Positions 1 through 8,124 are shown, numbered from the stretch's first letter. The stretch is 30,682 bases of DNA from Bacteroidota bacterium (GCA_023425865.1 JAFABV010000006.1:1-30682), one strand, 5' to 3'. Made by a program: numbers and translations. Notes: generated by a model from the letters alone, not told the origin.

Positions 1-127
1 TGTGACTATGCACGGATGATTTTATATAAAACCATCGGATGATTTAATATAAAACCACCTGATGGTTCTATATAAAACTATCGGATCATTTTATATAGAA
101 CCATCAGGCGTAGAAATGAAGACACGG
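1..127 (+). repeat. Left copy of 127-bp terminal inverted repeat
   Basis: Bases 1-127 are identical to the reverse complement of 30556-30682, and identity breaks at base 128 (C versus T). After TGTGACTATGCAC come four palindrome-like units of 22 bp at a period of 23 (starts 15, 38, 61, 84). Each unit is close to GATGGTTTTAT followed by its own reverse complement. A diverged copy lies at 13144-13260. No transposase or recombinase is encoded next to it. The match ends exactly at 127 bases, a common maximum k-mer of short-read assemblers, so the ends may mark an assembly break at a repeat rather than element termini. Confidence 0.93.
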
Positions 128-321
128 CATTGTGTACTGCGGATATACTGAACAATGAGGCTGAGGAAGGCCGCTGCCACGGGATACAGGTGACTGCAGG
201 CACATGCTGCGGCCGCTATGTGAAATGGTAGAATGCACTTTGCGCGCGTACCATTGTCAGCATGTAGTTACCCCCCTACCCTCGCATTTCGCTTGTCCTC
301 GCCTACCGTGACGAGAGGGTG
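128..321. other. Spacer after left terminal repeat
   Basis: About 190 bp between the terminal repeat and the stop of the M6 gene. CGGCATTGTGTACTGCGGAT at 126-145 belongs to the repeat family (compare 13258-13276). I see no gene or RNA in the rest. Confidence 0.5.
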
Positions 322-2082
322 TCACTTTACAAATTTCTTGCCGCCACGCACGTAGATGCCACGGGGCAGGGCGCTGACGGAGGTGCCCACGTAGCGGCCG
401 TCGAGGGTGTAGATGGGTGAAGGGGTGGAGTCGGTGACGGGAGTGGTGGACTGCTGGATGCCTGTGCTGGCGATTGGGGTGAGGAAATCGAAATATACGC
501 TGCCGTTGGTGTAGTTGATGTTGTAAATGGGAGTAGCTTCGGCCGACGTCCACCAGGAGGCATTGTGAAGGCCTCCAGTTTGACTGAACGTGGGGAAGTT
601 GACCGTGTCGTCGACGCGGAAGATGTCGCCGTTGAGTGACTGGTAGTATTGCAAGGCGGTGACATCGTTCCCCACCCTATAACTCGACACCAGTGTGCCA
701 TCGGCAGGTATCACCGTCATGCGAGGATGACCGATGGTGTTGTTGACACTGTTGGAGGTGAGGGAGAACGACGTGGCGTTGTAGTCAACATGGTATACGA
801 GCAACCCGCTGGTGGTGGGGGTGTAGGTGCCGTAGCGGGCTATGCGCTGATTCCAGCCCTTGTCCTCAAAGATTTCGAACACGTAGTACTCGTTGGCGTT
901 GTTGGGATTGACCACCTTTACGGCGCGCTGGCCCTTGGCGGCAGTGAGCTGGTACTGTTTGGCCTCGGTGATGACGTTGATTTTGTCCCACCCCATTGCC
1001 TCGCGCTCCCACGCTGTATAGGCGGTGGGCACATTGCCATTGGAGACGTATGTGCCATTGTCCATGATGCTCCAGTCTTCCATGCCCTGATTGTCGTAGG
1101 CTGTAGACTGGTTGGTGGTGTAGAAGTCGGGCAGTCCGAGGCAGTGTGAGAACTCGTGTACGAAGAGCCCGATGCCGTTGATGCGCTTGACGGCGGTGTC
1201 GAAATTCTTCTGCGTGGCGTCGGTGGTGGTGTAATCGAAAGCTCCCTCGTACGCCATGAGTTCGTTGCTGATGCCGCAGCGGTTGACCCCTTTGCCGTCG
1301 AAGGCAGCCGTGGACTTGCTGAACCCGTTGAAGCTCTTGGGCCACATGGTTTCTGCGGATGCGCCGCTGCTCTGTCCGTATCCGGCGTAGACGACGTAAA
1401 CCAGGTCGGCATTGCCGTCGCCGTCTTGGTCGTAGCTACTGAAGTCGAGCGAGTCGTCCATAGCCTTGCAGGCATCGATGACGAGCTGCGTCGCCTTTTC
1501 GTCATTGCCATTGCCAGCCGTGCCGCCATAATAGGCCATGTTGTTGGGCAGCATGACGGGACCGTAGACATCGAACTGCGGCGAATAGGCGCCATAGCTT
1601 TGGTCGATGAAGTATTGCTTTACGCTACCGTAGTTGAGGTCTTCGCGCAGTCCCAAGTCTACAGGATGGCCGCTGCCGTTGAGGTATTGCTCGAAGGAGG
1701 CACGCGGACTGCTGACCGTAAACTTGCGGTCGGGGTACTCGGCCAGGATGACGATGGCACGCGGCGACCCTGTGAAGGGGAAGACGGAGGGCGTCTTGGT
1801 GATAGCCTCGCGGCTCACGGCACGGGTCTGGGCCTTGGCAATGCCCTGCGACACGAAGGTAGACGGGTCGACGTCGAGCTTGGTGAAATCGTTTCCGGTG
1901 CGCGTGAGGATGTTGCCCTGGGCATCGGTGTACCAGTGGAAATGCTCGTCGCCGTGGAGAAAAAAGGTGATGGGCTCTCCGTTGCTCTGTATGACGGTGA
2001 TGGGGTAAGGCCATGCTTTGGCGGCGTGAGCGCTACCGTAGGAAAGCAGGGCAAGGCCCAATGCGAGTAGAATTTTCTTCAT
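322..2082 (-). CDS. Secreted M6-family metalloprotease
   Basis: This encodes a 586-residue secreted zinc endopeptidase of the M6 (immune inhibitor A-like) family. The frame is open upstream to 2172, but the start at 2082 (MKKILLALG...) is chosen because it gives a clean signal peptide ending near SAHA. The catalytic zinc motif HEFSHCLGLPD lies at about residues 309-319. Before it is a Ca-binding-like stretch, YDQDGDGNADLVYVVYAGYGQ, that is typical of the family. The C-terminus (IYTLDGRYVG...LPRGIYVRGGKKFVK) resembles the short C-terminal tails of Prevotella secreted proteins, which suggests sorting by a type IX-like route; this is inferred. It starts 28 bp after the stop of the upstream flavodoxin/ferredoxin gene, so co-transcription is likely. 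The substrate is unknown. Confidence 0.9.
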   Translation of the reverse strand: MKKILLALGLALLSYGSAHAAKAWPYPITVIQSNGEPITFFLHGDEHFHWYTDAQGNILTRTGNDFTKLDVDPSTFVSQGIAKAQTRAVSREAITKTPSVFPFTGSPRAIVILAEYPDRKFTVSSPRASFEQYLNGSGHPVDLGLREDLNYGSVKQYFIDQSYGAYSPQFDVYGPVMLPNNMAYYGGTAGNGNDEKATQLVIDACKAMDDSLDFSSYDQDGDGNADLVYVVYAGYGQSSGASAETMWPKSFNGFSKSTAAFDGKGVNRCGISNELMAYEGAFDYTTTDATQKNFDTAVKRINGIGLFVHEFSHCLGLPDFYTTNQSTAYDNQGMEDWSIMDNGTYVSNGNVPTAYTAWEREAMGWDKINVITEAKQYQLTAAKGQRAVKVVNPNNANEYYVFEIFEDKGWNQRIARYGTYTPTTSGLLVYHVDYNATSFSLTSNSVNNTIGHPRMTVIPADGTLVSSYRVGNDVTALQYYQSLNGDIFRVDDTVNFPTFSQTGGLHNASWWTSAEATPIYNINYTNGSVYFDFLTPIASTGIQQSTTPVTDSTPSPIYTLDGRYVGTSVSALPRGIYVRGGKKFVK

Positions 2083-2110
2083 GTTTGAAGCGTGGTTGAT
2101 ATTACGGTGA

Positions 2111-2896
2111 TTACTTTTGACGTGTGGGACGGTTATAGAAATACTGCCCCTTGTGACGCGTACGGTTGCCATAGGCTATGGCATGATGCGGACAATGGTG
2201 ATAGCAGGCGAAGCAGGTGAGACAACTGTCGTTGTGCAGCCATTGGGGCTCGTAGCCCAGGCCACCCTGAATATCACCCACGGGACAGACATCGGCGCAG
2301 ATGCCGCATTTCACGCAGCGCGCGCTGTCGACACGAAAGGGGCGGTCGGTGACCAACCGTCGGGTGAAGGCATGGCCCAGTATGCGTGTGTTGACGCGTG
2401 GCCAATGCCCTCGTGCAAGGGGGCGCCCGCCATTTCGCCTCTCCACAATATCTGATATATATACTTTCAGGTCGGCTTCAGCTTGTCGTTTCTTTGTCGC
2501 CTGCAGGTCAGGGCGGTCGATATCCATGAAGGGTAAACCCACGTAGGTGTTGGGCATGAGCACCGAAAACGCTGCGTCGAGCGCTATTCCCACATGAGCG
2601 AGGTCGCTGGAAAATACCTCTGCCGCCTCGCCAATGGTGTCGCCGGCGGTACACACCATATAGACGTAGTGCCCACGGGCGTTGAGCGACAAATGGCGGA
2701 CAAAGCGCCGCACAATGACCGGGGGCAACCAGCCATGTACCGGAAAACAAAAGCCAAGCCGTTCGTCTGGCGCGAGTTCCAGCGGACTGTCATCGTCTGA
2801 GCGCTGGGCGATGTTTACCAGACGCTCGCCCGTAGCCTCGGACAACTGTCGCACCACCCAAGCAGTATTGCCTGTAGCTGAGAAATAACAAATCAT
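2111..2896 (-). CDS. EFR1-type flavodoxin/ferredoxin fusion protein
   Basis: A 261-residue cytoplasmic electron-transfer protein. The N-terminus (MICYFSATGNTAWVV) is the FMN phosphate-binding loop of flavodoxins, and the flavodoxin-like part covers about residues 1-155. Two 4Fe-4S clusters are encoded at the C-terminus: C194-x2-C197-x2-C200-x3-C204-P and C225-x2-C228-x2-C231-x3-C235-P. This order matches the EFR1 family of flavodoxin-ferredoxin proteins in anaerobes, whose partner enzymes are mostly undefined. The start is fixed because the flavodoxin motif begins at residue 1. A -7 box sits only 4 bp upstream, so the mRNA may be leaderless. It probably forms an operon with the M6 peptidase downstream, but I see no functional link between the two. 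Confidence 0.9.
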   Translation of the reverse strand: MICYFSATGNTAWVVRQLSEATGERLVNIAQRSDDDSPLELAPDERLGFCFPVHGWLPPVIVRRFVRHLSLNARGHYVYMVCTAGDTIGEAAEVFSSDLAHVGIALDAAFSVLMPNTYVGLPFMDIDRPDLQATKKRQAEADLKVYISDIVERRNGGRPLARGHWPRVNTRILGHAFTRRLVTDRPFRVDSARCVKCGICADVCPVGDIQGGLGYEPQWLHNDSCLTCFACYHHCPHHAIAYGNRTRHKGQYFYNRPTRQK

Positions 2897-2900
2897 ACGG

Positions 2901-2908
2901 CAAAATTA
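2901..2908 (-). promoter_or_regulatory. -7 promoter element, flavodoxin/ferredoxin gene
   Basis: TAATTTTG on the minus strand matches the Bacteroidetes -7 consensus TAnnTTTG. It ends 4 bp before the ATG at 2896, so transcription would begin at or within a base or two of the start codon. No clear -33 TTTG is present at the usual distance. Confidence 0.55.
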
Positions 2909-3043
2909 CGATATTATCTACAGTTAGCAGCTATCATACTGAAAATCTTTGGCTTAATATGTATTTTTATCCAAGGGAGGGTAACTTCAAGCCTGAAAAA
3001 ATGGGCCATCGACCTACCTCTGCGCGCGCGCCTTCGCCCCACC

Positions 3044-3751
3044 CTACTTGCACTGGTCGTACCACTCCTTGAGTGCCGCACGTGGAGTGCCTAACTTCAC
3101 GATGGCATCGAGGTCGGCACGGGCCTGACTGTAGCGACGGAGCTTGATACGCACATCTGCCCGAGACAGCAGATAATCGCTGTTCTTAGGATCGAGACGC
3201 AATGCCTCGGTATAATCGTATTCAGCCAATTCGTTGAGTCCACGCTCCATTTCCATCCCGCCGCGAGCGGCCCAGGCCACGGCAGAGTCTGGAAAAGCCG
3301 TCACCAAATCGTTGATGCCGTCCATAGCCTCGGTCAGATGCTTGTCCTGCTGGTTAAGTAGTGCTAAGCCAAGACGGGCTTCAAAATTGCCGGGAACAAT
3401 CTCCAACAAACTCTCATAATCCACACGCGCATAATTATAACGGTGGAGCTGACGGTTGACGTAGGCGCGATAAAATAGCGCAGCGATATTACGTGGTTGC
3501 TGCTTTAATACGGCGTCGTACTCGTTCTTGGCATAATCCCATTCCTCTAAGGCCACATTCAGCGCTGCCTTGCGTAAGCGCAGATCTATGGAATCTGGCC
3601 GAAAGGACAAGGCTTCGGATACCGATTTCAGACTGTCGCGCAGCGACGTGGTTGGTGCCTGTGCGCCAACGGGAACGAAATAAAGTAGCATCAATAATGA
3701 AGCTGCACCCTTTTTACAGGCTTTCCCAAATGTTGAGAGCTTATCATTCAT
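3044..3751 (-). CDS. Exported TPR-repeat protein
   Basis: A 235-residue protein with a hydrophobic N-terminal export signal (about residues 15-31, ending VPVGAQA). It is followed by helical repeats of about 34 residues. TPR-like repeats with the A/Y/F/P pattern are visible, for example EYDAVLKQQPRNIAALFYRA, DYESLLEIVPGNFEARLGLA and DYTEALRLDPKNSDYLLSRA. TPRs mediate protein-protein contacts, and the partner here is unknown. The gene is probably a single unit: 147 bp separate it from the next gene on the same strand, which has its own -7 box. Its own -7 box lies only 4 bp before the ATG, which again suggests a leaderless transcript. Confidence 0.85.
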   Translation of the reverse strand: MNDKLSTFGKACKKGAASLLMLLYFVPVGAQAPTTSLRDSLKSVSEALSFRPDSIDLRLRKAALNVALEEWDYAKNEYDAVLKQQPRNIAALFYRAYVNRQLHRYNYARVDYESLLEIVPGNFEARLGLALLNQQDKHLTEAMDGINDLVTAFPDSAVAWAARGGMEMERGLNELAEYDYTEALRLDPKNSDYLLSRADVRIKLRRYSQARADLDAIVKLGTPRAALKEWYDQCK

Positions 3752-3755
3752 GCCG

Positions 3756-3784
3756 CAAAGTTAGCGCATCTTACGGTAAATCAA
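3756..3784 (-). promoter_or_regulatory. Promoter of TPR gene
   Basis: Read on the minus strand, a TTG (3784-3782) is followed 18 bp later by TAACTTTG (3763-3756). This fits the Bacteroidetes -33/-7 pattern. The -7 box is followed by CGGC and then the ATG, so the transcript would have essentially no leader. Confidence 0.6.
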
Positions 3785-3973
3785 CGAGATTGCGATGTTA
3801 AAAATAAAAAAGAACTGCAAATCTCTACCTTCCCTATCCTACTGCCGAGCCACTGAGGCCGATTGTTTCTCAAAGGCTAATGGCCTTCGAAGAATGATTG
3901 TTCAGCATGAATTACAAGTAATTCATGCATAATATAGCATTCCACAAGGCATTTGTCAAATAATCAGAGAAAC

Positions 3974-4321
3974 CTACTAAAATGTCGCAATAGACAATTA
4001 CACGCCTCTGCCCCAACCTTACTAATTTGTCGCCATTTGAAGCAAAACACTGTATTACAACATTATACCAGACACTCAATAACACCGTAACAATCCATCA
4101 ACGCCCATTTCTACCCCACCCCATGATGTTTACTTACTAATAATATGCTGCATAATGTATAAATAAAATCACGCTAAGAGAAACATCCTCCCCTTTTGTC
4201 GTCAACACATTCCCCATACGTCGCGCTGCCGTGGAACTTGCTACATATATGTCGCAGAGATATTACTAATTAGTCGCAACTATATTCCCTATTTGTCGGC
4301 GCATCTTACTAATTTGTCGCC
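3974..4321 (+). repeat. Iteron-like array of GTCGC boxes
   Basis: Eight degenerate copies of a sequence near TTACTAATTTGTCGCCA lie in the same orientation. Their GTCG cores start at 3984, 4029, 4198, 4220, 4251, 4273, 4295 and 4316. Six are clustered, with spacings of 22, 31, 22, 22 and 21 bp, so four of the five steps are two helical turns and the boxes are on one face of the helix. The best copies (around 4019 and 4307) share CTTACTAATTTGTCGCCA. Such regular same-strand arrays are the usual form of iterons (initiator binding sites) or partition sites in plasmids and chromids. No initiator gene is present nearby, so the function is inferred. Confidence 0.7.
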
Positions 4322-4329
4322 AAACTTCT

Positions 4330-5530
4330 CCGCAATCTGTTTTATATCAAAGAGTTACAACCTCCTACTAATCATATGAACTAAAGATACATATAATGAT
4401 TATCTAATCTTTGAAATTTTATTTTTCAATTTTCTTTCTTTGTTTTCTTGATTTTTACACTTCTGTAGACTCTGCGTGATTTTGACGCTGTTTTTAATCG
4501 CGGATATTTAGGCACTTTATTCTTTTATAGGTTTATCTAAACACACATATAAATAATTATATAAACAAACAATAGGGCATATAAATAATTAATATCGTAT
4601 TCAAATAAATAATAAAACAAATATATAAATATATGTTTGTTTTTATGTCTATCGCCTATTTCACTTCTGTTTTAATATATTTTGCCTATAATATATTGTA
4701 TTTTCTTCTCGTTCACCTCTATTTTTTGTATATCTGTGTAATTGCTTATATAAATAAGTATTTATATGTTTAGTATATAAAAATATAAACACATAATTAT
4801 TTGTTACTTGTTTTACTCTTACCTTCTTTTCTTTATTGTTTGATTATATAAATAATTAAATGAATTTATGTATGTGTGATGAGTTACTTAAACAAACAAA
4901 CAAATAAATAAATATATTTTTTATTTTTATAATCTTTTGTTTGTATGTTTATTTTATTATATTTTTATATTTGTATATGAACATTCTAATACTTGAATAA
5001 GTAAAAGAACTAATATACAAACAAATAAAGAATTAATTAAATGTATTCTTTATTTAATTACTTATATATAAACGTAAAAACATGAATATATAATTATGGG
5101 CTGTTCTCTATTCTGTTTTTCGTTTTCTTTATCTCCTAGTTTATGCTTGTATATCAGTGTTTTACCTAATCATTCTTCTTGTTTGGTTCCTGTGTTATGC
5201 TTATTTTAATATATATTTATTTGTTTATGTTTTTATCTTCGTTCCTTTTTGCTTTATATTTTTGTTTCTAAATTTATTTGTGTGAATATATAAACATATA
5301 ATTAATATATGTTTTTACTTATATATTTATGTAGGTGAACAAATAAAAATATATTTGCTTGATGATTTTTATATATAAAGAAATAAACAAAGAAAAGATT
5401 ATTAATATTAATGTCTAAATACTTAAAAGAGTATTTAATTGTTTGGATAAACGTTTTTCTATATCTTTAGTTAAAAAAGTAATCATATTTTTGTCTGTTT
5501 AAATAAAAGTGTCTATATTTGCATGTAGAA
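4330..5530. other. Extremely AT-rich gene-free tract
   Basis: About 1.2 kb of almost pure A/T with no credible coding frame, in contrast to the GC-rich genes on both sides. It contains many ATAAATAATTA-like words (for example around 4551, 4575 and 4850). It also has short hairpins, such as AAATAAAGAAT pairing with ATTCTTTATTT around 5024-5055, and runs of AAAC/AAAT repeats around 4890-4915. It lies between the iteron-like array and parA. That is where a DNA-unwinding element would be expected if this is an origin; otherwise it could be a binding platform for an AT-preferring protein. Confidence 0.75.
5490..5521 (+). promoter_or_regulatory. Promoter of parA
   Basis: TTTG at 5490-5493 is followed after 20 bp by TATATTTG at 5514-5521, an almost ideal Bacteroidetes promoter. 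The expected start site is about 25 bases upstream of the parA ATG. Confidence 0.75.
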
Positions 5531-5552
5531 ACATTTATTTATATAATAAGGT

Positions 5553-6218
5553 ATGAAGAATCGGAAGATTGTGTTTGCTAATCAGAAAGGTGGTGTGGGT
5601 AAATCTACGCTCTGTATCCTTTTTGCCAATTACTTGGCGTGGAAGAAGCAGGATGTGTGTATTATCGATACCGACCTGCAGAAGACTATTCTGATGCAGC
5701 GAAAGAAAGATATGGAACTCTATGAAGGTGTTGAGGAGCCCTACTCTGTCCAGGATTTTGACGTGCAAGACCCTGAAATGATGCAGCAGCTCATGGATTC
5801 TGCTTCTCAGACAGATGGTTTTGTTCTTTTCGACTCTCCCGGTAACGTGTCGGAAGACGGGTTGGTGCCTATGTTTATGAATGCCGACTTCATCGTTTGT
5901 CCATACGAATATGAGGAGAAAACATTGGATTCCACGGGTATGTTTGTGCAGGTAATCAACGCCTTGAAGCAGACCGCACCCGATATGACGGCTAAGCTGT
6001 TCTTCGTACCCAACCGCATTGACGTGCGTATAGGTACTGCCGACGAGCTGAAGATGTGGAAACAGACGGATGCCATCTTTAAGCAGTTGGGAGCCGTTAC
6101 CCCACGTATCACTGCACGTGCGGCGCTCAAGCGCATCAACACGGTAGAGATAACCGCGGCTCAGCGCGAAGCAGTAAAGCCTGCGTTCGACTTTATGATT
6201 CGCAGAATGAAAGAATAG
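5553..6218 (+). CDS. parA: ParA/Soj-family partition ATPase
   Basis: A 221-residue deviant Walker-type ATPase. The N-terminus gives the ParA P-loop KGGVGKST at residues 12-19, including the signature lysine K12. The Walker A' aspartates D39 and D41 lie in IIDTD, and the Walker B-like LFDSPG is at 92-97. It has no N-terminal HTH extension, so it belongs to the short (type Ib-like) ParA group, which normally works with a small ribbon-helix-helix centromere binder. The same pairing (ParA/TraA with a DUF3408/TraB protein) is known in Bacteroides conjugative transposons. Here no tra, mob or integrase gene follows. The gene has its own strong promoter and is followed 209 bp later by the probable partner. 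Confidence 0.92.
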   Translation: MKNRKIVFANQKGGVGKSTLCILFANYLAWKKQDVCIIDTDLQKTILMQRKKDMELYEGVEEPYSVQDFDVQDPEMMQQLMDSASQTDGFVLFDSPGNVSEDGLVPMFMNADFIVCPYEYEEKTLDSTGMFVQVINALKQTAPDMTAKLFFVPNRIDVRIGTADELKMWKQTDAIFKQLGAVTPRITARAALKRINTVEITAAQREAVKPAFDFMIRRMKE

Positions 6219-6427
6219 CTTATGGTCATGTAGCACTGAACGGTGGGTAGTTTTAGGCGTTGTGACCGCAACTTATCTTACACATCATTGTTTATATAAA
6301 TATGTATTTATGTGTAGAATAGCTTTACGGCTTCTTACAGTCTACCCTACTGTTCTTGTGAAATGATGATATAGATGATATAAAAATATAAAAGCATAAT
6401 AAATTAAATATATAAATAATTAAACCT
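6219..6427. other. parA-partner spacer, AT-rich
   Basis: A 209-bp spacer whose second half returns to the AT-rich style of the upstream tract. TATATAAATAATTAA just before the next ATG resembles words in the 4.5-4.9 kb region. No TAnnTTTG box was found, so read-through from the parA promoter is likely. Confidence 0.5.
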
Positions 6428-7132
6428 ATGGCTAAAAAGAAGACCCGCGTACTGCTTCCCGGTGGAATGCAGGGATTGGTACATGATTTGCAGAATGGCA
6501 CCTCTAATTTTGCGCCCAGACCCATTACCATAGACGATACTGATGAAGACGAGACTGTGGCTGCGGAACCTGCCGCTGCCGTCTCTACGGAGGAACCCCA
6601 ACAGGCAGCTGCTACAACTGCACAATATGCTAAAGAACAAGAGGTTACGACTGCTCGTGAACCTCGTCTACAGGCGCAGGAACAGCCCAAAGAGGCTCCT
6701 CGGGAGACTCCTACGCCCACGCAAAGTGCGACAAATAGGGAAGATATGCGCCAGGCCAATGAAGTGGCTCTTGAAGTGCCTCCAGTGGAGGTTGAGCCTG
6801 TGCCCACGGTTTCGGACGGCGATACGCAGGCTGCCAATGGTAGAGGACGTCGGCCGAAAGAGAATACCATGCGTGAGTATCACATTGTGCAAGATAACTC
6901 TAAGGATAGCTGGGACCTTTTTATCGATATGGCGCAGCAATATAAGAATGGTGGGGGCAAGTTATCAACCATATATATAGATGAGTCGCTGAAGAGTGTG
7001 CTCGACCGCCTCAAATACGCTGGACCTGACAAACTTTCCACCTCTGCGATTCTCAGCAGTATTGTGGCGCGTTTCATCTACGACCACGAAGAGGACATCA
7101 AAAAGGCGTTGTTTAGTGGCAATTTGCTGTAA
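6428..7132 (+). CDS. DUF3408-like probable centromere-binding partner
   Basis: A 234-residue protein with three parts. A basic N-terminus is followed by a long low-complexity linker rich in E, P, T, A and Q (about 35-137), and then by a folded C-terminal domain (about 147-234). The C-terminal stretch KLSTIYIDESLKSVLDRLKY...LSTSAILSSIVARFIYDHEEDIKKAL has the strand-helix-helix pattern of ribbon-helix-helix DNA binders. It resembles the DUF3408 (TraB-like) proteins found beside ParA in Bacteroidales. A basic GRGRRPK at 138-144 looks like an AT-hook, which would suit the AT-rich DNA nearby. I infer that it loads ParA onto a DNA site, with the 7350-7501 tandem repeat as candidate. The domain call rests on pattern only. 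Confidence 0.72.
   Translation: MAKKKTRVLLPGGMQGLVHDLQNGTSNFAPRPITIDDTDEDETVAAEPAAAVSTEEPQQAAATTAQYAKEQEVTTAREPRLQAQEQPKEAPRETPTPTQSATNREDMRQANEVALEVPPVEVEPVPTVSDGDTQAANGRGRRPKENTMREYHIVQDNSKDSWDLFIDMAQQYKNGGGKLSTIYIDESLKSVLDRLKYAGPDKLSTSAILSSIVARFIYDHEEDIKKALFSGNLL
6724..6741 (-). repeat. Inverted iteron-like site inside the partner gene
   Basis: The minus strand here reads CTTCCCTATTTGTCGCAC. It shares 14 consecutive bases (TTCCCTATTTGTCG) with the array copy at 4285-4298. It lies in the low-complexity linker coding region, where sequence constraint is weak. Confidence 0.45.
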
Positions 7133-7349
7133 TCAGCGCAGGTCGCGTGTTCACTGCGATCGTCAGCGGTGAGTTTGAGGGCGCGTTCTCACTGTGTATG
7201 GTCAGCCATCAGGTCAACAAGACACTCGGGCGAATCCCCCGCTCTTTTTGCAATCGTCCGACAAACCGGCGAGCGCGCATGGTGGGGTGGGGGCTCAGTG
7301 GTGCAGATGGCTGCGCTGGTGAGCCGCTGATTACACCGACCTCACATGA

Positions 7350-7501
7350 CCCCAATGCCCTCTCCCACTGACCGGCAACACCTTCTCCACTGGCCCCAAT
7401 GCTCTCTCCCAGTGGCCGGCAACACCTTCTCCACTGGCCCCAATGCCCTCTCCCACTGGCCGACAACACCTTATCCACTGGCCACCAATGACCTCTCCCA
7501 C
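7350..7501 (+). repeat. 44-bp tandem repeat, candidate partition site
   Basis: CCCCAATG-type starts recur at 7350, 7394, 7438 and 7482, giving a strict 44-bp period over about 3.4 copies. Each unit is made of two related 22-bp halves ending in CTCTCCCACTGG and CTTCTCCACTGG, so there are about seven half-sites with the core CCACTGGCC. It lies 218 bp downstream of the ParA-partner gene. Tandem direct repeats beside a ParA/RHH pair are the usual form of a centromere, but nothing in the sequence proves binding. The frames across it are translatable but biased by the repeat, and I do not call them genes. Confidence 0.75.
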
Positions 7502-7542
7502 TGTCAGAGGGGCTGTATATCGGTAGTAAATCATTCACAACT

Positions 7543-7550
7543 TATATTTG
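7543..7550 (+). promoter_or_regulatory. -7 promoter element, Nudix gene
   Basis: TATATTTG matches the TAnnTTTG consensus and lies 22 bp before the Nudix ATG. No good -33 TTTG is seen upstream. Confidence 0.5.
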
Positions 7551-7572
7551 TAGGTAATAGACATCGAAGGAT

Positions 7573-8124
7573 ATGCGAACAGACGAAGAAATGATGTGGA
7601 AGACACTGTCTTCCGAATACGTATTGCGCGACCCATGGATGACCGTACGTCGCGACCGCATGTTGCTGCCTACAGGCGAGATATTAGATCCATGCTGGGC
7701 ACTCGAATATCCCGAGTGGGTGTCGGTCCTCGCCTTTGCAAAGGATGGGCGCATGGTTTTTGAGCGTCAATACCGTCACGGACTGCAAATTGTGGAGTAT
7801 GAAATTCCGGCAGGAGTGGTGGAGAAGGGCGAGTCGCCGCTTGAGGCAGCCCAGCGGGAACTCGCTGAAGAGACAGGTTACGGTGGGGGAGAGTGGATGC
7901 CGTGGATGCAAACCTGCGCCAATCCCAGTGTGATGAACAATCTCACCCATGTGTTCATCGCGCGCCAGGTAGAACCGCTTACCGACCGCCATCTCGACCG
8001 TACGGAGGATATTGAGATGTATCTGCTCACAGAGCAGGAAGTCTTTGACCTGTTGTGCAAAGACAGCATCAAGCAGTCGCTCATGGCCGCCCCATTGTGG
8101 AAGTATTTCGCGACGAAGAGATAA
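7573..8124 (+). CDS. Nudix hydrolase, ADP-ribose pyrophosphatase-like
   Basis: A 183-residue cytoplasmic hydrolase. The complete Nudix box G-x5-E-x7-RELAEETGY occupies residues 81-103 and includes the metal-binding glutamates. The preceding EYEIPAGVVEKGE and the overall length fit the ADP-ribose/nucleoside-diphosphate-sugar group (NudF-like), which cleaves the pyrophosphate bond. The exact substrate cannot be read from sequence. It is monocistronic: it is preceded by the tandem repeat and followed by a gene on the opposite strand. Confidence 0.9.
   Translation: MRTDEEMMWKTLSSEYVLRDPWMTVRRDRMLLPTGEILDPCWALEYPEWVSVLAFAKDGRMVFERQYRHGLQIVEYEIPAGVVEKGESPLEAAQRELAEETGYGGGEWMPWMQTCANPSVMNNLTHVFIARQVEPLTDRHLDRTEDIEMYLLTEQEVFDLLCKDSIKQSLMAAPLWKYFATKR

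Noticed and set aside
2083..2172. Upstream start for the M6 peptidase
   Set aside because: It would add 30 residues before a perfect signal peptide and overlap the preceding gene.
5553..7132. Start of a conjugative transposon (traA/traB)
   Set aside because: A Nudix gene and envelope genes follow instead of further tra genes, and there is a long iteron-like region upstream.
7350..7501. CRISPR array or coding repeat protein
   Set aside because: The 44-bp units have no variable spacers, and the frames through them have no start context or promoter.
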